Positions 9,327 through 21,268 of a DNA stretch of 64,000 bases are shown here, piece after piece. Positions within the stretch are counted from its first letter, which is position 1. The number at the start of each line of letters is the position of its first letter. A program made the position numbers and the translations under genes. The stretch comes from Gentiana macrophylla (Eukaryota; Streptophyta; Magnoliopsida; Gentianales; Gentianaceae): assembly GCA_026214975.1 (NCBI GenBank), contig CM047813.1:35745871-35809870 (forward strand), read 5' to 3'. Below the pieces are notes generated by a model, which made no database searches, was not told the DNA's origin, and saw nothing but the letters and a program-made list of their open reading frames with translations.

Positions 9327-10524
9327 TGTTGGAGAAAAAGCCCTTTTTGAAGGGTTGAATAGTCAACTTTAGCGCGATTTACGGATAGGCTCCGATGTAT
9401 ATCATCGAGAGCTAATGATATCATTAAATACTCCCTACGGAGTAGTTGATGATGGGCTTTTGAATCACTCGATTCGGATATCGGGTGAATGGAAAATTAA
9501 TGCCTAAAGTTGATTGAAAATGTGTTGGAGATAAGAGTTGAAGGGAGTACCTCAACTCAATATCCCACATTGGAAAGATAGGAGACTTGAGCTCCATATA
9601 TAAGAGCTAGTGTATGCTCTTATAAATGTGCCCCAAGGGGCAAGGCACTTTTGTGCAGGAGGGAGGACTTAGATTATTCCACACGCGCGCGCGCGCGCCG
9701 CCGCCGTCCGTCCGGCTCGTCTCGTGCTCGAGCTCGAGCTCGGTTCGGTTCGGGTGTTACTATTAATTTTTTTTGGACAAAATTTCTTTATGAAATTAGC
9801 CACAAAATTAATTTTGGAATATGATTGTGTCATTCGACCAATCAGAATTCATTGAGTCATTTGACCAATCAGAATTCAGACGACATAACATCCGACCAAT
9901 CAGAAGCCTTGATTGGGTCGGTCAAAGAAGTCCAACACGCCATTGACTTTCTTGAGGGAGAAGTCGGTCGTTACTTTTCCAAGGGGAAAAGTTTGATGAT
10001 GTGTTTCGGCCAATCAGATTAAAGCATTGGCTCATCCTCTCCACTATATAAAGAACCCCATGGATGAAGGTTATTCATCGAATTTTCTTTAGTCCTTTCC
10101 ACCACAAAACGTCTAGCATTTAGATCTAGATATTGAGTCGAAGAGAAGTCGGAGCACTCTGTAAGTTCGCCGGAGCTCGGATTTTTGAAGTGCCTCTAAA
10201 TCCGAGGGCGTAAAGCCGTTATTGTATCTTGGGAGACAGTTACTATTACTACCGTAGATGCACCATACCGGAGCAATTTTGTCTTAAGGAAAGAGTAACT
10301 ACTCGCCCGCTTTGATCTCTAGTTCTTTATTTTGTGCATATTACATTTATTGTCTAATGTTTGAATCGATATGCATGACGTTATATATTTTGTTAGATCT
10401 CTGCTAAATAATATGAATTATTCTATTTGCATGATTTACGTCTAGATTAATATTCCGTAATTTAAACCGTAAATTACGGATCTGTTCCTTAAATCACTTC
10501 ACACACGATACACCTATCCCAAAA
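9327..10524 (+). repeat. 5' LTR of the nested copia element
   Basis: 1198 bp. U3 carries TCCCACATTGG at 9563-9573, a CG-alternating run near 9684-9700, four CCAAT boxes and a TATA box. A short open frame at 9825-10022 is only the CCAAT-repeat region and is not a gene. Confidence 0.93.
9837..10051 (+). promoter_or_regulatory. LTR promoter: four CCAAT boxes and TATA box
   Basis: GACCAATCAGAATTC occurs at about 9837 and 9864, GACCAATCAGAAGC at about 9895 and GGCCAATCAGATT at about 10008. TATATAA follows at 10045-10051. Repeated CCAAT boxes are binding sites for NF-Y complexes. The same arrangement is kept in the 3' LTR (about 15358-15570), so both LTRs could drive transcription, the second one outward into the outer element. 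Confidence 0.7.
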
Positions 10525-12300
10525 GCTTAAGACAAATTTTTTTTTTGTATCGTTTCGATCCGTTGTGAGTATGTTAACGATTCTAGATCGGTTAACGTTG
10601 ATCTGTTTTGATTTGATTTTATACTCTGTTTACTTTTCCTTTTCCTGGGCATGTTTAGGCAATTACAATATGTCCTAATTATAGGAAATCTTTAATTAAT
10701 CGAATGCTTATGTGTGGGGAAAAGTATTACCTTGTCTTGTTTGGGTATTACAAACACGATTTTTATTTCTGAAGGCGTCCGATCAATTCGTTACCGGGGT
10801 TGATGTGCAACGAGTTAAGGAAGATATATATAAGGGCATTTTCGGTAATGTGAACTTGCCATGGAAATAATAGTGTGAAATAATAGTGGTTAAAATGTGC
10901 ACTTGAATTCAATTTGATAAATCCATTATGTAGCCTTAATTAGGATTTTATTCAAATCCGGTGTGCATCCTTTTTGTTGTAATAAAAAAAAATGGGAGTA
11001 TATATATATATATATATAAAAGTACTTTGTAGCAATTTGTTTGGAATAAAAGTGAACTGTACAATCATATTTATAAGTTATAAATATAATTGTTGCACAT
11101 GATATCGATTCATTTTCCGTTATAGCAATGGGTTTGTTTTGATCACATTATAAACAGGAAAGATATTTACGTTTTCTTTGGTGCATAGTTTGTAGACCAT
11201 TCTGCTGTATTTTGTGAGTGTACAAATAGTTCAAAACGTTAGTTTGGGAACATGTCATTTATATATATATATATATATATATGGTCTGTTTACATGCTGT
11301 GAGTTGAAGGATCATAGCAACTGAGATGTTGTATATGCACCTATGCTATCAAGGTACAATTGTTTGATACAGACAAATTGAACTGTTGGATGTTATTGTT
11401 AATTTGTTGCTACTGTGTTTAACTCTTTGTGTACATGTGCCGTATAATTGAGTTTATCAGCAAAATCTTTGTGCTAAGGAAGGTTTGATTATTCATTATA
11501 TATTAGTACTGTGATACTATATATATTTCACAGTTTATTTATGAATACAATTGTAGTCATACTGTTAGGTAACTAAAGAATATGATAGTTATCTTGGATG
11601 GTCCTTAATAATATCTGGTGTCCAATTATGAAAGTTATGATTCACAACATCAATTCTTTTTAATGGTGTCCGAGCACAGTAAATGTTGTTGATCTTCTGT
11701 TGTTAGACAGAAATGAACGGATACATCGAGGTGAATCCAACCGTGACTGTGTCTTTGTGACACAAGTGTACGTGCCTGTTGTAGCACTAGTGACCGGTTA
11801 ACCTCATCCATTGAATGGAGAATTTCGGTGATGCAACGAACGATGCTTTGAATGATCAAACTAGATTGATCAGGATGTTGACGGTGAAACTGTCATTCGA
11901 GCACAAAAGAGATGCTCCGTAAAGAGCCAATGAGATTGGATTTAAGATCTGAGTAATATTTGCTTGTAACACTATGATTAGGACTTGAAATTTGATCTTA
12001 ATCATAAGTGTCTAGTATGTGTTGAATCCATATTGGCTAACTCACCGATTGACCGGTAGAAATGAACACAGAACATCTAGATTCATGCATACTAGAGGTG
12101 ATAAAAGTATTATGTTACTTTTATTGAGTATAGCAACAAATATTGTGATATTTAAATGCTGAAAAGCGAAGATAAGGCTCGTGATGCCTTAAGGATTGTC
12201 AGAATGAAAGTGAAAATAAACATAGCAAACGGATAAGATGTATCCGTAGGGATTATGATGGTGGATATGATGTATTGTTTCATGAGTCTTGCTAAGGGCC
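10525..12300 (+). other. Non-coding 5' interior of the nested copia element
   Basis: About 1.8 kb of AT-rich DNA where primer site, gag and protease would be expected. I recognise none of them. Two short (AT)n runs occur at about 10998-11018 and 11262-11281. It could be replaced or captured sequence; I cannot identify a source. Confidence 0.5.
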
Positions 12301-14260
12301 CGGCATCATTCATCAAACAACTACACCATACACACCTCAATCAAGTGGTATTGCTACGTGCAAGAACCGAACTCTTAAAGAGTTGATGGATGCTATGTTG
12401 AAAAGTTCGAGTTTACATCGAAACTTGTGGGGGAAGATGTCCTCTCAATGAATTCATTCTCAACAACATCCTTCAAAGAAGAAGGTGCTACCCCATATGA
12501 ACTGTGTGGAAAGACTACATGATTCTTGAAATGTGGGGGTGTTTGGCTAAGGTCGAAGTACTAAACCAAAGTGAGTGATAGGATCTAAGATCATTAGTGC
12601 CTATTGTTTTTGGTGCATAAATTAGACATCAATGATGTACATGAACATGTCATCATTGAGTCTAAGAATGTGGTGTTCCTTGCGGATATCTTTCCTTGTA
12701 AGGAAAGTGTTAAAAAGAAGCAGGCATGATTAAGCGGACGTATGAGACTTTAAAAAAAGAGTGATTCTCAAGAATTTGAGAAACCTTATCGTAGTAAGAG
12801 GGCTAGGACTTCCCAGTCTTTTGATCCTGATTTTCTGACATATATGGTAGAAGGCGAACTAAGGACATATGCTGAGGCAATGTCTACTCGAGAGCCCCTT
12901 TCTGGAAAGAGGCTATAAATAGTGAAATAAAATCCATCATGCATAACCAACGGGAAATAAACCACTCGGGTGCAAGTGGATCTTCAATAAGAAGATAAAG
13001 ATTGATGGATTTATTGTAAGGCGTTGTTGGTAGCCTAAGGGTATCGACAGAAAAAAAAAGGCCTTGACTTCTTACTCACCAGTTACGAGAATTACTTATA
13101 TAAGGGTTCTCGTTGATATAGCTGAAGTCTATAACTTGGAAATCCATCAAATGGATGGTTATGGTGAGTTCAAAGAAGAGATGCACTTGGAAGAACTTGA
13201 GGGGTTCATAGTTCCAGGCTAAGAGAGTAAGGTGTGTAGACTTGTTAAGTCTCTCTGTGGCTCGAATAATAGCCAGAGCAACGGCATATCGAGTTTGACA
13301 ATGTTATGTTGTCAAGTGGGTAGGACATATATATGTCTACATTGAGAACACACCTTTGTGATATTATGTCTACATAGTATATGGGAAGTACTCATGAGAG
13401 TATCATGAATACGGAAAGGATGCTGGCAAGGAACTTCGATGTGAAGGACCTGGGAGTTGCCGATGTGATACTAGGGAGTAAGTTCTCTAGACTATTGGAT
13501 GGACTTGTGGTGACAAACTCATTATATTGAGTCTGTTTTGGAAAGATTTAAAGTCTTTGATAAAAGTCCAATGAGCACTCCACTTGACCTAAGTGTGCAC
13601 TTAGTCAAGAACAGAGATGAACCTGTGGATCAATTAAGATATTCTCAAGTGACTGGAAGTCTGATGTACATCACCGGTTGTACACGACCAGACTTAGCAT
13701 GTGCTGTGAATAAACTGAGTAGGTTCACGAGTAATCCAGATCACAACCATTGGAAAGCCTTAAATAGGCTGTTGAGGTACATGAAGTACACTATGAGTCT
13801 GGGATTACGATTTACAAGATATCCAACAGTATTAGAAGGATACTGTGATGCGAACTGGATATCAGACACGAAAGATTCGAAGTCCACCAGTGGATACTTA
13901 TCCACGATTGGTGGTGCTGCTGTGTCCTGGAAGTCTACAAGACAAATGTGCATAGCTCGTTCCACAATGGAAGCCGAGTTTATAGCCTGAGATAAGGCTA
14001 GAGAAGAAGCTGAATGGATTAGGAATTTCCTTTAGGATATTCCATACTAGTGGCTGCTATCAGCATACACTGCAATAGTAAGTTGACTATAAGAAGGACA
14101 CAAAGTAGTATGTATAATGGTAAGTCTCGACGCAGACACCGGAGACACAATACCATTAAATAAATGATCTCTAATGGTTTGATTTCCATCGATTATATAC
14201 GGTCGAAGGAGAATCTTGCGGATCCGCGTACAAAAGGTTTAGCTAGAGATCAGATGTCAA
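12301..14260 (+). pseudogene. Nested copia integrase, reverse transcriptase and RNase H remnants
   Basis: The integrase C-terminal text (TPYTPQSSGIATCKNRTLKELMDAML-like) is readable at about 12320-12400. Reverse transcriptase pieces follow at about 12840-13330, broken by stops (FIVPGQESKVCRLVKSLCG near 13206-13261). The open stretch 13538-13990 encodes the end of reverse transcriptase and RNase H, with [40 protein letters not shown] and [18 protein letters not shown]. An in-frame TGA follows at about 13988, and the LADPRTKGL end is visible near 14220. Multiple stops and shifts make it non-functional. Confidence 0.88.
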
Positions 14261-14849
14261 TTTTGACAACCGGAATGGGACTGAAGCCTATTACGCATGT
14301 TTCCTTGTAGTGGCAACCCAACCATGTTGACTGGAGATCCCAAGATCATGGTTCAAAAGGGACAACTAAGCTATAAGGAACAGTCCAGCACTTACCCATT
14401 CTGAGAGAATAAAAGTGCTATCTCAGAGAGGTGTGAGAGTTAAGCTTAGCTTTTAATGATTCCTATATCTTGATATTCAAGTAGGGTAGGGTAGAATACC
14501 CTTGATAGGAGGTCACCTATGTAAGTGCGAAGTGGGGCCGCTTCTATGAGAATTTTGAGGCTTGAATTCTCTAAAGCACTTTCTGAAACCAAGTGTTGTC
14601 CAGGGCCGAGACGGACACAACCATGAGAACCGAAAGGTGCTAGGGAAATATTGTGTGAGTGCTATTGCCTTGGTTTACACTAAAATTGAATGATTCAAGA
14701 CCTAGTTCACTGATTAGCGAGTAAATCCGATAGTACTTCACACTAAGGCAGGTTCAAGGCGAAGCTACCTCTCTCCGATGCAATATTTTTCCGTCGACTT
14801 CTCTTGAGTCTGCATTTGCATTTGCATTAATTTTCATTCATGTGGGGAT

Positions 14850-16033
14850 TGTTGGAGAAAAAGCCCTTTTTGAAGGGTTGAATAGTCAACTTTAGCGCGA
14901 TTTACGGATAGGCTCCGATGTATATCATCGAGAGTTAATGATATCATTAAATACTCCCTACGGAGTAGTTGATGATGGGCTTTTGAATCACTCGATTCGG
15001 ATATCGGGTGAATGGGAAATTAATGCCTAAAGTTGATTGAAAATGTGTTGGAGATAAGAGTTGAAGGGAGTACCTCAACTCAATATCCCACATTGGAAAG
15101 ATAGGAGACTTGAGCTCCATATATAAGAGCTAGTGTATGCTCTTATAAATGTGCCCCAAGGGGCAAGGCACTTTTGTGCAGGAGGGAGGACTTAGATTAT
15201 TCCACACGCAGCAGCGCAAGGCCGCCCGTCCGTCCGGCTCGTCTGCGTGCTCGAGCTCGAGCTCGGTTCGGTTCGGGTGTTACTATTAATTTTTTTTGGA
15301 CAAAATTTCTTTATGAAATTAGCCACAAAATTAATTTTGGAATATGATTGTGTCATTCGACCAATCAGAATTCATTGAGTCATTTGACCAATCAGAATTC
15401 AGACGACATAACATCCGACCAATCAGAAGCCTTGATTGGGTCGGTCAAAGAAGTCCAACACGCCATTGACTTTCTTGAGGGAGAAGTCGGTCGTTACTTT
15501 TCCAATGGGAAAAGTTTGATGATGTGTTTCGGCCAATCAGATTAAAGCATTGGCTCATCCTCTCCACTATATAAAGAACCCCATGGATGAAGGTTATTCA
15601 TCGAATTTTCTTTAGTCCTTTCCACCAACGTCTAGCATTTAGATCTAGATATTGAGTCGAAGAGAAGTCGGAGCACTCTGTAAGTTCGCCGGAGCTCGGA
15701 TTTTTGAAGTGCCTCTAAATCCGAGACGTAAAGCCGTTGTATCTTGGGAGACAGTTGCTACTACCGTGGGTACCATACCGGAGCAATTTGTCTTAAGGAA
15801 AGAGTAACTACTCGCCTCGGTTTGATCTCTAGTTCTTTATTTTGTGCATATTACATTTATTGTCTAATGTTTGAATCAGATATGCATGACGTTATATATT
15901 TTGTTAGATCTGCTAAATAATATGAATTATTCTATTTGCATGATTTACGTCTAGATTAATATTCCGTAATTTAAACCGTAAATTACGGATCTGTTCCTTA
16001 AATCACTTCACACACGATACACCTATCCCAACA
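14850..16033 (+). repeat. 3' LTR of the nested copia element
   Basis: 1184 bp. Compared with 9327-10524 I count roughly six substitutions and about ten small indels, the indels clustering in the CG-rich patch near 15208 and at 15620-15830. It keeps the CCAAT and TATA arrangement. Confidence 0.93.
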
Positions 16034-16970
16034 TTATATATATAATCGTGGGACTGACTCTGTTTTTGTCTTGATCTATGTTGATGATGTCTTAATTACA
16101 GGTACTTCGGCATCGCTTGTTACGTCCACCATCTCTTATTTATCCTCACATTTTCCGGTTAAGGATCTTGGTCCTCTATCGTATTTCTTGGGTATTGAGG
16201 CTCTCCGCACCTCTGACGGGCTCCTCCTTAGCCAACGTAAATATATTCATAATCTTCTTTGCCGAGCTAATATGCAATCGGCCAAGCCCTGTATCACCCC
16301 CATGGCGTCCAATCTTCGCCTCAGTTGTACCGATGGTCAGCCTTTTGAAGATCCTACACTTTACCGCAGCATTGTTGGGGGTCTTCAGTATCTCAGCTTT
16401 ACCCGCCCTGATATCTCCTTTGCGGTGCACAAGGTTTGCAAATTTATGCATGCTCCTCGCACCACTCATTGGGTTGCCGTTAAACGCATCTTGCGTTATC
16501 TCAAGCACACGATCTTTGATGGTCTCCTCTTGCGGCCATCTTCCTCTCAAGCACCTCTGAGGCTTTTACGATCTTGATTGGGCCTCCGATCCCGATGATC
16601 TGCCGCTCCATTGGTGCCTTCGCATATTCTTGGGTGATAATCGATCGGTTGGCGCTCCAAACAACGAAGAAGCAGCTGCCAAGAGTAGCACGGAAGCCGA
16701 ATATAAGGCCCTTTCCCATGCGACGCCCGAGGTACAATGGATCTCGGCATTGTTACGTGAGATGCGTGTTCCCACCTCAAGCTCCTACATTATGGTGCGA
16801 TAACATTGGCGCCACTTATCTTACCTCCAATCCTCGCTTTCCATGCCCGTCACGAAGCATATTGAGATTGACTTCCATCACGTCGTGAACTCGTCGCTTC
16901 CCGCAAGCTCAGTGTTGCCTTTATCTCTTCCAAGGACCAACTCGCTGACGTCCTGACTAAGCCCTAAGGG
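16034..16970 (+). pseudogene. Outer copia reverse transcriptase end and RNase H remnants
   Basis: This continues the reverse transcriptase cut by the nested element. The catalytic LIYVDDVLITG motif lies at about 16070-16103, followed by FPVKDLGPLSYFLGIE, LLLSQRKYIHNLL and the SIVGGLQYLSFTRPDISFAV stretch. The open frame ends at 16577. RNase H pieces in other frames reach about 16970, with IEIDFHH and a DQLADVLTKP-type end. The 3' LTR begins 69 bp later. Confidence 0.9.
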
Positions 16971-17038
16971 CATGTTCGCTTTACTGATCTCAAGGCCAAT
17001 CTCCACGTGCACTCCGTTCCCGAGGGATTGCGGGGGCG

Positions 17039-17198
17039 TATTGACGGGTCTAATAGCTTGGCCTCCAAGTAGTCACAATAGCTAGGGTTTTTGCATTTAG
17101 TATTTTATGTTTCCGTTTCTACCCTTATTGTATTCTTATATAAACAACCGTTGTACACAATCACAAATCAATGGAAAACACTATTATTACTTTCAATA
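17039..17198 (+). repeat. 3' LTR of the outer copia element
   Basis: 160 bp, TATTG...CAATA, preceded by the purine tract GGGATTGCGGGGGCG and followed by the target duplicate ATATT (17199-17203). Confidence 0.93.
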
Positions 17199-17203
17199 AT
17201 ATT

Positions 17204-17762
17204 CATCTTCAACCAATTACCTTTGTGTCAAGCAGAAGAATATAATGTAACCGGATGACACTATCATTCTCCCCACCTCACCATCAATAACCTTCCATTG
17301 TAAATCTTTTGCATCCTCCCATCCACAAACCAAAATACTCACAAAAATCCTTTACAATTCCCAAAGTGTTTTTCACACATTGACCAATTTCCATTTTTCA
17401 GCTTTTCATGGAAAAATAAGATTAAATCAATCATACATATAAAATAAGATTCCTTATACATACTTTTTGGAGCTGTCCAAATACTCAAAAGATTTGGGAG
17501 CATTTTCAGGACATGCTTCATTTCACTCATTGCATGCAATCATGGAAAATGTTCATGCAAGACTGGCTTTCAAATGAGCAAAAAGGTGCACTTGGCAAGA
17601 TTAAGAAGGTAGTCTTCTACTTCATACTATGTGAATTATGGAAACAAAGGACTAGCACAATTTATGGTCAATCTGTATCCTCATTTAAACAAGTGGTGGT
17701 AGGGGTAGTTCAGAATGTTCAGCACTCTGCCAAGCAAATGAAGTTAAAATTGAAGCACAGGG
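17204..17762 (+). mobile_element. Possible LINE 3' fragment in intergenic DNA
   Basis: 17204-17460 continues the pre-insertion intergenic sequence and holds no gene. The open frame from 17513 encodes FYFILCELWKQRTSTIYG and then a basic tail. This resembles the region after the reverse transcriptase of plant LINEs (the W-K-R-N-x-x-I-Y-G pattern). It is short, and the end of the frame runs into the following LTR, so the call is tentative. Confidence 0.4.
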
Positions 17763-18283
17763 TGTTAGGAAATCTACGCGGAAAAGCAGCGGAATTTATA
17801 ATTTTCTTTTCTTTTAACCAGGATCAACTTCGTTTAAGCAATAAACAAATAAGTAGTAGACGGTGAATACCTTGCTTGATCTAAAAGATCGACGCTTTGA
17901 CCGTCTAAGGAGAGTAGTGGTGCACGGAGCCGCCCAAGCGTTCGGCCTCTACCGCTAGTCCACACGAACAACCCGCCGGAATCCCACCTTGTATTGCTAC
18001 CAGAAAAACTCGGTTGCTAGACCGACCATTTCTCTCTCTAAGAGACTCTCTATTTTTCAAAGGAAACTATTAGTCTCTTGGAATTGTGATGTACAAAAGA
18101 GCTATCCAAGCCTCCATTAAATAGGGCGACCTACGTCCTTTACACTTCCCAATCTGATTGTGAGAAGCTTCCTAGTAGATTGGGGAGAAAGAAAACATTT
18201 TCCTAATAAAATATGGAAATTATCTTTGATTGAATTATCTCATTTAATTTAATATCTCATATTAAATATTTCCAAGATATTGT
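17763..18283 (-). repeat. Distal part of a split Tork-like copia 3' LTR
   Basis: The plus-strand start TGTTAGGAAATCTACGCGG is the complement of a copia LTR end (...GATTTCCTAACA). The LTR is on the minus strand and is interrupted at 18283 by the Athila element. It resumes at 29773 after the duplicated ATTGT. Confidence 0.75.
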
Positions 18284-19852
18284 TGTCTCGGGTTTTATCT
18301 AAGGAAAACAACAAGTAATAAAATTTATAACCCGGTATACCCCAAGTGTAGGGATCGTAGTAAAGTGATTATACCGGGGTCGATCTCAAGGAACTGATGA
18401 GTTGTGATTCCTAGTTTTTATTTATCTAACTATGTCACGATTATTAAACTAAAAAAGAAACAAAAATAAACTAACAAGAATGTAAATCGGGCGGAAGAAC
18501 AAGTTCTAAAGCCAGGGGAAAGCAGGGTTGCGAACCAATTAACTAGACTAAATCTAAACCTAATTATGCAATAAATCTAACTAAGCTAAACAATTCAAAT
18601 TCAAGGGATTAAATCAAGTTATAACGAACGAACAATCAATTGATCCACCTATCCTATCAACATTCAATTCTAATTCGGATTACTTCGTGATCTCTACTCA
18701 AGTCGTGATTCACCTAATCGAAGGCATAAACTCCTACTCTCGTAGACAAGTTCGTTTTCTAATCTTTTATCTTTCGATGTTAAAGATTACGTCTTTCTAA
18801 CCTAGGCGTGAAGTCTTTCGATTTCTAATCTAGAAAATCAATCTAATAACTTTCGTTTTATTTAGATCAAAGATCCAATCTTTTATCATGGTGATATAAG
18901 GTTGACACGACTCTCATCATATAAACAATCATCAAAGCAAGCATCTTTCGATTAAACATGCGATAAAACATACAAAACATGATAAAAGAAACGAGTTTGA
19001 AATAGAACTCACAAAATAATCACGAACGAGAAATCAACTGTTGAATTGGACGGCTTCACAACGCTTGTTCAAGAGGATTTAGCCTCTTAGCATCTTCTTG
19101 ACAACTCGAATTGATGAATAAAAGTACATGAAATTATCTAATCTAATCTAGAAGTTTAAGTGCATAAAACTAGAGAAAAATCGAAGGAAAACGCAGCCAA
19201 GCTGCGCCTTGTGGTTTAGGGTTCAATAATGTGTCATTAGGGTAAAGATCACGCTGTTTTTATAGGAAAATCAAGTCGGTTGCTACAGTAACCGCTCCGG
19301 ACGCTTCGTTCATAATCAAGGACGCCCGTCCATGAATATTATTTCAACTCGTAATTAATCCGGACGCCCATCCAGGACCCAGCTCCAGTATTTTGCTCAT
19401 AACTTCACTTCTAGGGCTCCGAATGAGGTGATTCAACATGCGTTGGAAATATATTTCAATCCTCTACAACTTTCATCAAGACAACTTTCCCTGAAAGTGC
19501 CTAAAAGTGTGGACAAAATTCCCATGAAGTGCCTGGTTCCGGTTTCTTCAATTATTCTTCACTTAAACATCTTTCAACTCTTCCATCTTCATGTGGTCAT
19601 CGTTTAAGCTCCTTACTCATCATGCAAACGTACCTAACAACATGATAGAAACATGCAAAATGTAACACCATACGGATAAACATAAAACACCGATAAAATC
19701 ACGTAAATATCTCGATTTTGCATTTAAACACATTTAAAACTCGTTTACTCAATAATTCGATAAAACCAACACTTTTCTATAAAAATTACTAAAATACCAA
19801 GGATATTGTTACGGGAATAACGTCATATAAATCATAAAGTTCACCCTTAACA
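18284..19852 (-). repeat. 3' LTR of the Athila-type element
   Basis: 1569 bp, TG...CA. It contains GGACGCCCGTCC (19320-19331) and related short palindromic motifs that recur in the leader region. It is very similar to 28209-29767, with scattered substitutions and 1-nt indels. Confidence 0.92.
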
Positions 19853-19867
19853 ACTCCCCCACACTTA
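19853..19867 (-). other. Polypurine tract of the Athila-type element
   Basis: On the minus strand TAAGTGTGGGGGAGT lies directly before the 3' LTR start TGTTAAGGG, as expected for a plus-strand primer. Confidence 0.85.
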
Positions 19868-20882
19868 AACTTTGCTCGTCCCGAGCAAAACAAAACAAAA
19901 TCAAGCTCGAGATAGTATAGACATCTCAACAAATATAACATATATTCAATAACTTAGAAGTTCACCATTACGTGTGTGCATAGCCATAGAAAACTTCCAC
20001 TAAATCCAAACTTGAAAAATCAAAGTAAAACTAGCTAATACCCCCTCGTAGAATAGTAATAAATGACACTCATAAGATGTACCCTACAAACGTGACATAT
20101 CCCGAAAAAGAATGATCGAATATATCTAGGGCCTTTACAAATACTCAGAGGATAATCCCTACATCATATCTTTCAGTTTATACTGGGGATAAGATTAACG
20201 AAAACTAAGCCTTATATTCAATTTCGTAACGATATCTTAGTTGATTTAAATTATTCACTTTTAAACACACATTAGGATAAGCTATTGCCCTCATAGTAGA
20301 ATAGGACATTTCAAGATAATCCCCTACCTTAATCCAATCATAAGGCAGCTCTTCCTAACTGTCGTGAGCTTTTAGTCATCATAGTGGAATAGGACATACG
20401 TGGCATACCCTACCGCACTCAAATCATCGACTAGCTTTCGACACACCCAATTAATTCAATCATTAACTCAACTTGCATTTGACCATAGTCACGTGTTACT
20501 TATCACATTCAAACCTTCAGATATTCACAGTATATCATACTTCGGAACTGAATACAAACTATCATAATTCGCGAGATATATACGTAGCACTAAGTACATG
20601 ACTTATAAGAAAATGAAAAATCACTAATCCAAAACGGGGTATAGCTTTATAAAATAGCTCATCGTCACTATGGCTCATGAAAAATAAAATCTTGGTGAAA
20701 CAACTAATTCACTAAAAATATGGTATATAGCATCAATGACTATAACAAACCGAACAAAAACGTGTATTGCCTACTCGGGACAAAACAGAAATTTCGAAAA
20801 TTTTACTCATTTTGCATAGAAACATCATGTATTAAGCAAATGGTAGATACAAATTGACTCATTCCCATCCCCCACACTTAAA
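19868..20882 (-). other. Athila 3' interior, non-coding, with a second polypurine-like tract
   Basis: About 1 kb between the pol region and the 3' LTR, without coding text. At 20868-20884 the sequence TCCCCCACACTTAAAC repeats the core of the true polypurine tract (19856-19870). On the minus strand it follows an inverted pair (AACATGAGGGCATGTT). Confidence 0.6.
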
Positions 20883-21268
20883 CTACAACATGCCCTCATG
20901 TTGTACAAAATAAAAGAAAAGAGAACTTAGTGATTGTCTTCCGAAAGGAGCAACTCGGAATGATGCATCACCCAGAATGCTCGAGGATATCGATGGATTG
21001 TGGACCATCCACCGTAAAAAGCGATATCGTCTAAAACTCACAAAAACTAATGCAAATACCACGCACACTTGAAAAACAAAGAAATACCTCGGGGGAAACA
21101 AGGGATTATACCATATCATAGAGTAGAGATAAACAAAAAAAGAAAAAAATCGAGAGTGAAAAACATCCACAGCAGTCTCTCATGCTAAAAACAGCAAATT
21201 CCATTCAAAACACCAATTCAAACAGAAAAACTTCAAATACAAAAACTAAGAAATGATAAAATCCGAGC

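Larger units (their letters stand above)
9327..16033 (+). mobile_element. Nested Ty1/copia element with about 1.19-kb LTRs, internally deleted
   Basis: LTRs at 9327-10524 and 14850-16033 begin TGTTGGAGAAAAAG; the 3' copy ends CCCAACA, the 5' copy CCCAAAA. The target duplication TTATA is intact (9322-9326 and 16034-16038) and lies inside the outer element's reverse transcriptase. A purine tract, TGTGGGGAT, precedes the 3' LTR (14841-14849). No standard primer site follows the 5' LTR, and gag and protease are missing. Interior coding remnants start within integrase at about 12300 and run through reverse transcriptase and RNase H (to about 14260) with many stops. The LTRs differ by few substitutions but about ten small indels. 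The remaining pol text resembles Tork-type copia. Confidence 0.93.
5868..17198 (+). mobile_element. Ty1/copia element with 160-bp LTRs, interrupted by a nested copia element
   Basis: The LTRs at 5868-6027 and 17039-17198 are both 160 bp and read identical by eye. Each begins TATTG and ends CAATA, a perfect 5-bp inverted terminus. The element is flanked on both sides by ATATT (5863-5867 and 17199-17203), a clean target duplication. TGGTATCGGAGC directly after the 5' LTR is a Met-tRNA-type primer site, and TTGCGGGGGCG precedes the 3' LTR. In order one finds gag, zinc knuckle, protease, integrase, reverse transcriptase and RNase H, all broken by frameshifts. The short LTR and the gag style resemble the Ale-type copia lineage, but that lineage call is weak. 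A second copia element (9327-16033) sits inside the reverse transcriptase; without it the element is about 4.6 kb. Confidence 0.95.

Noticed and set aside
9825..10022. 65-residue open frame, repeated at 15348-15545, as a gene
   Set aside because: It lies in the U3 region of the LTR across repeated CCAAT boxes; the duplication is simply the LTR pair.
20883..21170. Envelope gene of the Athila element
   Set aside because: Hydrophobic stretches only, with no cleavage site or recognisable envelope pattern; the frame runs into the inner purine tract.
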